A stretch of DNA of 64,000 nt, taken from the NCBI GenBank assembly GCA_003116995.1, contig BDSL01000109.1:186001-250000 (forward strand), given 5' to 3'. Origin of the DNA: Yamagishiella unicocca. Its lineage: Eukaryota > Chlorophyta > Chlorophyceae > Chlamydomonadales > Volvocaceae. Position 1 is the stretch's first letter. The number at the start of each line of letters is the position of its first letter. Below the pieces are notes generated by a model. It was given only the letters and a program-made list of their open reading frames with translations, was not told the origin of the DNA and did no database searches. This document shows, piece after piece, positions 37,464 to 47,831 of this stretch. A program made the position numbers and the translations under genes.

Positions 37464-38840
37464 TTGTTGGTGGTTGATGGGATTCCTTTGCTTGGCAACT
37501 CCCTCATGCGGGGAGCGGTGGCCGCTCCATGCAGTTCTGGTGAGTACCCTGGCGCAAGCAAGGCGGGCCCTCCCCTCGGCAAGCATCATTTCTGGAGCTG
37601 CCCGGTGGCTCAAGCCATCATCGGCCAAGTAGCCGTGCGGGTGGGCGCTGGTGTGCCCTGGGGTCCAATATGGCTAGGAGCAGTATTCATTGCAGGTACT
37701 GGCCCCTCCAGAGGTACAGCAATGTTGTCATGCCCCACAGCAGGCTTCACCTGTCGCGGACACCAGGTGTAACACTCGACCTGCTGCTGGGTGGCGCGGG
37801 CGCGCGGCACCACAGCCCCACCGACTGGCGCTGCTGGCAGGCAGGCTGCAGGTTACCAAGCTGCAGGGTCTCAAGTTCCAAACTTTAAGGCGGCGCTGAC
37901 TTTGGCTGCGTCGACCTAGTGACCTATTCATGCAGCAAGGAGCCACAGGCGTTCTTCAAGCGCGGTGTGTTACATTGTGTACAAGCACAACCAAAACAAC
38001 CAAGCAGAAGAACCACGCCGAGGAATGAGGCGTGGTTCCGCTAAGTACTCTGCCGCTAAGTACTCTGCCGCACCAACGGATTCGGTCAGAAGGGCCCTGC
38101 GCCCGACCTGAATCGCGAGATTCACACGTTGTTGTACTTGTTACACGTGTCCCCATCGCTGTCGAAACGAGTAGAGACCGAATCCATGACGTAATCAATC
38201 CTAACAGCAACAGAGGCTCTGTAGTTACGGCAACAGCATACAAGCGGGAACGCAGATGTCCTGGCTTCGGAACCAATGCCGGTGAAACATACGTGCCGGC
38301 GCTGGGGCGTGGCAATGTGTCTGCCACATCGCGACGCTAACGGCCGTCAGCATGATGGAGGTTGGGCGGTGGTACATGGCGGCTGCTTTAAAGGCATCGG
38401 AGGGCATCTCCCCTGGTGTCTTTTTGCGAGATCGTGCGATTCGGTGCGGGGTAGTGGACGTTTGGTCCTGTTTGTGGGGTTTCACGCCACTGGGGGTCCC
38501 GAACAAGAGTTGCGGAGAGGTTGGCCCTCAACACCCTCTGCTGGGGGTTGTTCAGGGCCGACTTGTGTGCGATGGCCCAGCGCCATGTCGTGAGGGGTCG
38601 AATCAGGTCCCAGATGGCCGGTGCTCCTGCGGGAGCTCCCTTTTTGATCCTCCTTTTCTCGGGTTGGGTGTGGGTCCGTTCTGGGGGGGAATCTTCTTGG
38701 GTCTCAGTTGGGGGGCTTCTGCTCGGCTTGCTGAGGCGCTCTGCTGGTTGTTCTGGCCGAGGGGCTGCTTGCGCTGCAGTTGGCGTACTGCTGATGGGGG
38801 GCGCCATTGGGGCTACTTCCCCCTGGGTGGTTACTAACGC
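37464..38840 (+). mobile_element. Decayed LINE copy, plus orientation, interrupted
   Basis: VDGIPLLGNSLM and KHHFWSCPVAQAIIGQ (37470-37640) match the zinc-knuckle part of the 118-978 element. The matching sequence resumes near 38300 with HIATLTAVSMMEVGRWY, then GPQHPLLGVV and RLVCDGPAP (to about 38590), followed by a G/T-rich tail. The 500 bp between (about 37770-38290) do not match the family and may be an insertion. Confidence 0.65.
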
Positions 38841-40398
38841 TGTTTATTCTCTGGGACCTTGTTCGGCGGTTCTATTGCGGTATTGGGCCCGCAACAGCAA
38901 GGGCCTTATCCGGAATGGGGTGCGGAATACAGTCGGTGTCCTTCGTGGTATCAGGTGGTATGAAGTCTATAACTCTAGAGTCAGCACCACTGGGATAGGC
39001 AGATCTCTCCGCCTATACGCATTGCATCACACCGTATGTCACCTTCTGTCGAACTGCCAAAGCACCGGTACGTATCAAAATTGACGACGATTTGCGCAAG
39101 CGACTTAGGGACGGTAATGATCATGACGTCAGGTCTTACTGCTGCCGTTCTATCGATTGAGGTAAGCTAACATCGCCGTGTGATGACATGGCAGCGTCGG
39201 CAGCCTACCGGTATCACGTCCGTTCGCCCACGTCCGACTTGGGTGCGTGGGCCTACGTCCGTGGACCTGTACAGCGCTAAACTGCATTTGAGCAACTCCG
39301 ACATCATGATCACGCGCGCATTGTTGACTGAGCGCAGCGAGCAAGGCCACAACCCTCCACAACCTTCTCTCGAGGTAGGCCGGCGTTCCCAGTCACCTGC
39401 CTTCGATCGCTTTGTCCCTGCCTCCGACGTCCCCCGCCGTTTCGAACACACGTCACCATCGCAACAAGTACGGTAGAATAAGTTGGCGTTGGCAGTCACG
39501 CGGAGGCGCCCGCTGAGTAGCGAGGAAGAAAACGCCTAAACGCCTCAGCAGCCAAAGCGGTATAAATAAGCAACGCGTACACACGCGCAACACCGTGGGC
39601 CGCGACGCCATGACATTAGCCATGTACCGCGATTCGCTCAGTCAGTAGCAACGCACACAGAATAGGAGATTGTCACGTCTACGGCGGCAACTAGCCAAGG
39701 TTAATTCCGAGTTTCATGTGCCGTGCCTAGGCACTTGCATGCCGTACGGCCGACGGATGGAATCGCCGTGCGCATCGTACACCGTACACAGCGGCCGGGC
39801 GCCCATCCATTAGCAGAGGGTGGGGCTTATGTTTTCACGCTCTGTGTGCAGAGCCCGAGCGAACTAGTGGCAACTAGTTGCTCTCTAAGGTTGGACATAT
39901 AACCAACTATTGTGCCAGACAATGAATCAGACAAAACGCGCGCGCCGACCGTGATTTGCTGGACAGCCGTACAAAGGCAGGTTAGGGTAGGTCGCTGCCC
40001 CTTCCCTCCTTCAAACTGCAACAACTGTCCGTACAACTCAACACAACCACGCACATTCTCAACCCCGTTTCGTTCCAACCCCTCATCTCACCTCGATCGA
40101 TAAAAGCAACAAAACGTACTGGTGGTCAGGAGCCCACTGTATAACACAGTTACTACTACAATTACAAGTGTGCTGCGCGCGATGCATCTGCCGGCAACCC
40201 ATCTCCAACTCCTCCTCCTCCTCCTCCTCCACACCGATCCCTGATGTGACGACGGTGCCGCCACCCGCAGTCAGCTGGCAGACACGGCGCGCTGCGCTCA
40301 TCCCCACATCTGGGGGGTTTTCCTTGCAACCCCCCACATCTTGGCGTCCCTACCGCCTGCGCCCCCCCCCCCGCCCCTCGGCACCCCCACCTCCAGCA
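38841..40398. other. Intergenic; 3' flank of family gene 3
   Basis: No gene seen. A minus-strand TGTAA at 40166-40162, 233 bp past the stop codon of family gene 3, is a plausible polyadenylation signal of the green-algal type. Confidence 0.5.
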
Positions 40399-43300
40399 TC
40401 ATTCCCCGTCCGAGTGCCGCAAGTCGTGCAGGGCCCTGAACAAGCGTGCCATAAGGCCCTCCTTATCCTGCTGGCTGCCATCCCCTTCGCATGCTGCCGC
40501 CGCCGCCACGGCTGCCTGCTGCTGCCTTGCGATCGCTCGCTTAGAACCATGGCAACCACCACCACCACCACCACCACCACCACCACCACCACCACCACGA
40601 CCACCACTGTAGCCGCTTTCACGGCTTCCGCCCATGCCCGCCGAGCCGTGACCGTGCACGGCGGTGTCGTCTCCGCCACTGAGCTTCCGGGACAGGGGCG
40701 CCCGCAAGCTGCGCTGCGGTGATGGGCCGCTGCCGTTGTCGTCCAGCGCCGCCGAGCCCCCGAAGCGTCGGCCGCTAGGAGAGCCGGGGGACTCCCGGAC
40801 GACCGAGTGGCTGGCAGGCCTCCAGTCATCCACAGGCGTGCGGTTGAAGCCGCGCGTAAGGCCCACGTCAACGGGCCCTGAGCCGCAGCTCGGTGCGCCG
40901 GGCAGGGGTGCGCGCGGGAAGCGATCCTGTTGGTCGGTTGCCGAGTCACATGGCGGCGGTATCGGCGCCGATGCAGAATGGAAGCAGCCGTCGACGCCGT
41001 CGGCAAGACTGGCGGGGTGGCCCCTGCTGTTCTGGTGGGTGAAGGGGCTAGCAGAACCACTGCCTGGGCCCTGCGTTCGCGATACATACAGAACGGCATT
41101 TATAGGCAGTTAGCAGGTGTGTGCGGTACCAAGGCATTGCACCAGAGCCGGTGAGACTGGGTGGCGTTTGGTATGCTGGGTTTGCCGAGGGCGGGGAACA
41201 GCTCCTGCCGCCGTCACGCAAGCGCGGTGCGCCGTCCGGGACGTGTCGGCAGCGAGTCATCCCCAGGAAACTTGGTAGACACCGACATATTTAATAACTC
41301 CTACTTCGTGAATTATGAAACCCGGCTTCTTTTATAAAAACAGTGCATCACCGATGCACCACCGATACAACGCGGGCCCTGCTTGGGGTTCGTGCTTTTC
41401 GGGATGAGAGGCGGGCGATTCCGCTGCGTGCATCGTTGCGGTGCTCCACTGGATCATCGGTTGCCGGTCTGCTAGGTGTGTTGTTGGTCGGTTCCTGGTA
41501 GGGGAGCCTCTAGCGCAAATTCCCCCTGGGGTGCTGGCTGCTGCTGTTTTGCCTCCGAACGGTCGGCTGGTGTTGCGGCGGTTTGCCATTGATCCGGTGC
41601 ATGTCGGTTTCTGTCTCTTTCATCTCCTTCAGTGTCAGGAGGTGTGCCCGATGGTTGTACCTTCTGGTCTGGAACCCACTGTAACAGTTACTACTACGGG
41701 ATGCAGCACCGACGAAACCCTGACCCTGCCCCAGCTCCCACCTGCACCACCGCGCACATCGTAAGTGAGCCGCCCGGGCGGTGGCAGCTGTTCCTCCGGC
41801 CGATGCTCGAGGATGCGACGACGCCCACGCGACCGTACCGAACACCACCAGCGTTGCCGAACAGCGGCGACCCAGACGTAAAGCTATGCCAGCTGCGCTC
41901 CCTGCCGTGTGCCGCGCCTCCGCCGCTGCCGCTGCCGCCGCCGCCGCCGCCGCCACCACCACCACCACCACCGCCGCCACCTGCCCCCGATGGCGACGCT
42001 GGGCTCTTGGACGGAGACGGCATCAAGCGGCCGTGTGCCGTGCGCATCTCCCAAGACTCGTGTTGCCGCTGCTGCGGCGTCAGCTTGTCCGCCGGCTTCG
42101 GTACCCTCCACGGCGGGCGGTCCGCGAAGAGCAGAAAGGTCGAGTCTGGTATACTGCTGCTGTGGGGTGCTGCGCACGACACCGCTTTGCGCAGCTGTCG
42201 CGCAGACTCCGACGCCGACGGTGACGAGGGGCACGTGGGCGCGACACTGCCGGCGACGCTGGCTTGGGCGCTCGAGGTGAGGGCCGTCGCACATCGGAAC
42301 GACGGAGAGGACTTGCCGGGGAGGCTGCCGGCCATGGAGGCGGCGATCGTAGGGCGGGACGCGGGCCGGGCCGTTGGCCTCAGCGCAGCGCCGGACGAGA
42401 CTGCGCCCGCACCGTGCCTAGTGCGTGTGAGGGGTACCTGCCATTCGCCCGTGTACATGTCCGATTCGGCATCATCATCAGCGCCGCCGCCGCCGCCGCC
42501 GCCGTCGTCCGTTCCACCGGCAGCATTGGCGCGTCTGCCGGCGGCGCTCTCACTGAAGGTAAGGCGAGGGTCTGGTGGCGGCGGCCCGTTGGCGTCGACT
42601 GGGCGGTAGAACTGCTGGGGGAACTGAGGGCGCCTCACGCCGGGAGGCTGGGGTCGTATCGGGGACCCGTACAGGAAGCTGCCGCTGGTTTGCCCTTTGC
42701 ACGCGCCTGTCGCATGTTCCGCAAGCGCCTCTGCGGGCGCCCAGGTCCCGCCGCAGGTCTGGGTGGCGCCAGCGGCAGTAGCGTGGTTGCTATGGTGCTT
42801 GAGGTGTAGGCGTCGGGCTGGGTGCTCGAAGCGCCGCCTCACGTTTGCAGCTTGCTGGGTTTCGATATTGCTACACGACGCCTGTAGTAACCAGCTGGGA
42901 GGCTCGAAGTCGTCGTCGTCGTCGCCGTCGATGGAAGCCGCGCCGGCGGCAGCCGCTGCGGCAGCAGCAGCAGCAGCGACCTCTGCATAGTCCTGGCTGT
43001 CAGGGGCGGATCTGCGACGGCGCGAGCGAGTTTGCAGCTCCCCAACGGCGGCGGCAGAGAGCGCGCCGAATCGGCCGCCCTCGTTCCGGTGCGTGTTGCC
43101 GGCGGCTGCAGCTGCGTTTGCCGTTACTGAGACGGCCCGGTTGAGCGCAGCATAACGCGGTGGCACCGGCGTAATTAGATACTCGTTGACCTCCGATGAA
43201 TTGGGTGAGGAGGCGTCCTCGAGGGTTGAAGATGAGAGGGGACTCGGTGGGGCTTCCGGCAGCTGCAAGCTTTTGTTGTCAAAATTGCCGTCGGTGGCGC

Positions 43301-43821
43301 CCGGCCGAGCAGGGCGTTCGTCCTCTGCCTCGCTTCCAATGCTGCCGTCGCTGTCGACCGAAAACTTAGCGGCACTGTCGTCGTCACCATACTGCATCCG
43401 CACCAGAGACGGCTTCTGGTGCTGGAGCTGCGTGTACGCCCGACGGCAGCGGTGGACGTACGTTAAACTCCGGTTGCACGTCTCGCGTGCGTCAATCAAT
43501 ACTTGCTCGACATTTGGAGGGCGCGACGGCTCCGGCAAGAACTTCGCCTGCGGCGAGCGAGGATGGAACAGTCAGGGTCCGGCAGGATTGGGAACTTTTG
43601 GTATGGCAACCACGCGCAAGGCTTACATACATGGCGTAACACTTTCAGCAGTCAAACATAGTTCAGAGTCCATGATGGAAGCCTGAAGTTACGGCGTGTT
43701 ACGCCCGCCTTTTGCCCGAATTGCCGACGCTCAGGGACTTGTCCTGCCTAACAGCAAAAAAGTCCGCTTGAAAAGTGCTTACCAACATTTCCTCGCGGTA
43801 ACCTTCCAGAGTTTTAGCCAT
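40399..43821 (-). CDS. Family gene 3: large low-complexity protein of unknown function
   Basis: No known domain recognised. Three exons, all phase 0: 43821-43783 (MAKTLEGYREEML, then GTAAGC), 43547-41742 (acceptor CTCGCCGCAG) and 41070-40399, giving 838 residues. The start rests on close similarity of exon 1 to that of gene 4 (MDSLEEHRGQVM) and on both second exons opening with AK[FI]LPEP. Exon 2 carries EQVLIDARETCNRS, then KPSLVRMQYGDDDS, RSRRRRSAPDSQDY followed by an Ala run, an Asp run with WLLQ, YTGEWQVPL, LRPTARPASRPTIA and a Gly run. Exon 3 has a 14-residue Gly run from an ACC/GGT repeat and ends in EGLMARLFRALHDLRHSDGE, a predicted amphipathic helix. Mostly disordered by composition; no signal peptide or membrane segment is seen. 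The RRRRSAP motif resembles a basophilic-kinase site (inference). Intron 2 contains a LINE tail, which explains why it is longer than in the paralogs. Confidence 0.8.
40555..40604. repeat. (ACC)n tract coding for a glycine run
   Basis: About 15 ACC/CAC triplets on the plus strand, read as GGT glycine codons in the last exon of family gene 3. Confidence 0.9.
41370..41700 (+). mobile_element. LINE 3' tail fragment inside intron 2 of family gene 3
   Basis: CCTGCTTGGGGTTCGTGCTT and TTCGGGATGAGAGGCGG match the reverse complement of positions 1-50. The copy therefore shows how the element at the left edge of the window would continue. It ends around CCCACTGTAACAG near 41690. It is antisense to the host gene. 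Confidence 0.55.
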
Positions 43822-46227
43822 TGTCTTTCCGCCTGTCCGCGGCGTTATGTCGTCACGCGTTGGGGCTTTTTAGTTAACTCGTGAGCAGTAGAATCTCACA
43901 TTTGAATATGGTGCCTGTATTATTGGAAGAATATTACCGTGACGCAGCACGGTTTTGGGACAGAGTAAGAGAGGGTCGCAAGGGTTCTCGTACAAGGTCG
44001 CCAAGGGAATGGCGCATGCGATACACAACTTTCAGCACAGCATAAAATAGCATCTCAAATGGGAAGACTAAGCTTGGCTATAGCGACGCCAGTGCTTACC
44101 GACGGCTACGGATAAGCGAACTGGAGAGCGAAGATTCCCAAAGGCGTCGGCATTGCCGAGTTATCACCATATCATTTATATATGGAGAATTGGGTTCACG
44201 TTACGCCGATTATTTGCCAAGAAACACGAAGTTGTTTCGGTTCAAACCACCTGACACTTCTAATACCACAAATCGACGCGTTTCTGCGACCCAAAGTTGT
44301 AGAATCCGATGCATTCAGGTATTGCGCCATAAATGCGCTTGATGTCGCTAGACGACATCCTTGATGCCATTCAGGTAGGTTCAGGTCGTTTCGTCTCGGT
44401 TTAGCTTTTGAGGTGTCCGTTGTCGCACGGATTGCGGCCTTCCGGACGTATCAATAGCCCAAGGGATATTGTGAAACCAAGCAAGGAAAATATTGTAGCA
44501 GTACGGAATAACATTTGGCGCGAAAGCTGAAAACTCAATGTCGCTGAGTTTCCTTGGCCATCTGGGCTCATGAAGATTTCTTTAAAATCTCAGACCGCCT
44601 GTAAGTCTACGCCTCTGCGGCAGATTTCAGCCTACACTGCATCAATCCACATCACAGCAGGCTGATGCACCGTTCAGCAGCATCATGGGCGTGTCATGGG
44701 CACAGCGCACATTCCCGCACCCTCCCACACGGTTAAAATACCGGGATTCCCAAGTCACGAATACCTTACGGTAACCCCTCTTGATTAACACACACACTCG
44801 GGCACTGCTAATGCCGCCCAGCCCTGGGTTAACATCCCCTGCACTTTTATTATGACTTGATAGCTAGTGAACAGAAAGCGTAGGCCCCTAAGCGTAGTTT
44901 GTAGGGTGTGGGACGGGGGGCCGGCCGAGTGAGAACCCCCGGTACTACCAGCGGTTACCTTCCACGCGTAACGGATGATGAAATGCCCTATGCCGCCTGC
45001 GTACGTACACCCTCGTCGCCGAACGGCCGTCGACCGATATACTCGATCCCCGTCCTGCCACAATAATTGAGGCTCTTCAACGCTAATGTCATTCGCTTGG
45101 CGCGGCAACCGAAGGGCTGCGTCACCGCTCATTCGGGCAACTCTATGTGCACGTGCACGTACGCCTGCGAGCCAACTAAATCCATATCCGCCGTTGAAAT
45201 TACCAAGACTGCTGATATTGTATGTTTATCTCTTCCAGGCAGCAGCGGGCAGCGCGCCTCATAGAGCCTCTGCAATGCACCAGCTGATGCCCAGTGCGCG
45301 CATGTACCGGCTAACCCTCGGTTCCTTTTCCTCTGGTATGAAATAAACGCCACCAGCGGACCATAGGCCCTGGGTGAAATGGCCACTGTAAGGGCCACAC
45401 CAGGATCAATGAGTTAAGAGGAAAACCTATCATCAAGGTACCTGCGCTGCACCGCACTGCAAGGCCATTCGGTTTGTCCTAAAACCAAGAGTAGCTGTGG
45501 GCACCGCATAGCGGGGCTGCCAGAAAGGGGCCAGGGGATCTCCAGGTGGACGCGCCCCTGGTCCCATTCTTCTGACGCACGCTTTTTTTTATTGCACGGC
45601 AACTCGAGTCGTACAAAAATACGGTGCATCGCCCCGGCTGCGTCGTCCCGGCCCCGGCCTCCATTCCATGGGGGGGGCGGGCGGCAAACCAAACGCTTTG
45701 TGTCCACCCACAAAGCAAAGCAAAGGGTTTCGCGAAGGACTATATCACGGCGAGCACATCCATCTGCGACACCTGCACGGCGACCCCTTCCCAAAACCGA
45801 CTAGTCGGTCTCACCCTGCACCCAGGGCGAACACAGAGCAGTCCCGTCGTGGACCCAATAGCTTTCCCTCACGGTCCGGGCCTTTCCAGAGCCCACTGTA
45901 ACATGCATTGCTACTATTGCCGGTACCAGCTGCACTTCCAAACCTCCAACGCAGTTAGCAGGTCTCCTCCTTTCCGGCGGCTGCCGATCTCCTTTTACGG
46001 CGGCTGCAGGTCTCCTCCTTTCCAGCGGCTGCCGGCCATTGCCATCCCAGCACATCGAACCACGCTGCCATGTCTCATAACACTCCTGCCACAGCCATAG
46101 CCGCTACCTAGACAACTCCAACGAGCAGCTACCTCGCGCACCCAGCGCTAGCTCCCGTGCCTTACTCGCCACTGCGCGCCCCACCTCGCCACTCCCACCG
46201 CCACCGCCCCACCTCTCATACCCACTG
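43822..46227. other. Intergenic between family genes 3 and 4, no gene seen
   Basis: No supported gene on either strand. Frames at 45067-45400 and 45414-45794 have some coding-like composition but no recognisable domain. A short three-fold repeat around TCTCCTCCTTTCCrGCGGCT lies at 45959-46030. Confidence 0.45.
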
Positions 46228-46345
46228 CACTGCCCTAACTCTGCACTGCCCTAACTCTGGCATTGCGCTGCCCTAACTCTGGCACTGCACGGCCCTAACT
46301 CTGGCACTGCACGGCCCAAACTTTGACACTGCACTGCCCTAACTC
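46228..46345. repeat. Minisatellite of about 22 bp overlapping the stop codon of family gene 4
   Basis: Five to six units built on CCCTAACTCTGGCACTGCA with small changes. The last unit covers the TAG stop at 46341-46339, so the array forms the start of the 3' UTR. Confidence 0.85.
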
Positions 46346-47754
46346 GTCTTCCCCTCCGCGCGTCTTCGCACCTCGTAGAGCTCCTTAAACAGGCGGCCCA
46401 CAATGCCGTCGTCCTCGTCGCTACTCTCGCCGCCATCCTTACCCTCCGCGACCGACCCCCGCCTCCTCCAACCAGGGCCGTCGACAGAGCCACCCGCGGG
46501 CCGCACCGGGAGGCTGCCCCCGCGAATCCGAAGCTTCTCGATCAAGCATGACGTCACTGGCAGCGCGTTGTCTTCTCCCATCAGCGCCGAAACCAAGGTG
46601 CCCGAGGCCTCCACCACCGCGGGTGAAACCTGGCCGCGCAAGAAGCTCTCCTCCCCAATGGACCCCAGGCGCTGCGCTGTGCACGCCGTCGGCTGCGCCG
46701 ACACTGTGACGCAGGATTGCGTGCGCAGAGGCCAGGGACGGCCCTGCTCCGGGATTGGCTCGGAGGCACGCTGCTGCGCAGAGTGCGGAGACGCCGGCAG
46801 CAGCGCTTGCGTCGTCATGGCTGGATTGGAGCCCGGGTGCTGGGTTAGCGTCCTTGGAATGAGGCGCGGCGGGGCCTCTCCGAGGGCCCTATGGTTAGGA
46901 CTGTACTGCATGTCCGCACACAAATCCACGCGACTCCGCAATCCCCAGGCTGGCACGGGCCGCTGGAGCGGACGGAGGCGCGGGTCGAGGGCCGCAGACT
47001 CCGATGGCGCGGCCGTCGGTTGGTGCACAGCGCCCGGTAGGGCAGCTGGGGGGTCAGCTGGGGTGGATGTATCCGCTGCTGGGCCGCCGCCGCCGACGGG
47101 GCTGCCACCGGCGCTGTTGCGTGCTCGGAGGTCGGCGTCGAGCGAAGTGGCTGATAGCCGGCCCCGCGCCTGTGGCCGGCAGCAGGGCGCAAAGTGCTTA
47201 CCCCAGGGGCATGAATGCGCAGGGGGCAGCCAGCCAGAACACGCGTGCGCGCGCAGGCTTTCAAAACCTCCAAGAGCTACCGCATCCCCCTAAGACAAGC
47301 TCAGCAGCAGAGGCGCTATCTGACACATAGTCCTGACCCACATTCACATCGCGGTTGCGGGGGCTGGCCATGAATTGCTCATGGATGATAGCAATCCAGA
47401 AGAAAGACACCCGTGTCGACGCTTCGTTGCTGCCCGTTTCCAAGAGCCGAGGGAGCCTACACCACGACGCAAGCCATCTTCCTATGCGCCAGCTGCAACG
47501 GCAAGCTTGCACGTGCAAGCAAACATTGAACCAGCCCGCTCCCACCACAACAACGGCTCCCCGCCTGCCTACCTGGAAAGCCGAGGCGCCAGCAACGTAC
47601 GAAGCGCCATGTGGGATTGAGAAACCGTCGGCGGCCCGGCGTTGACCCTGTTGCATGCTGGCGGCTCCATTGGCGCCCAGCTGGCCGGCGCGGTCCAGCC
47701 CGAGACCACTGGAGCGGCTGCCGTCCCTCCGCACCGGCACCTCCTCCATGTCGC

Positions 47755-47831
<77 letters not shown>

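Noticed and set aside
37140..37464. Twin-priming inversion of one LINE insertion
   Set aside because: Both arms contain the same GIPLLGNS region, so two copies are needed.
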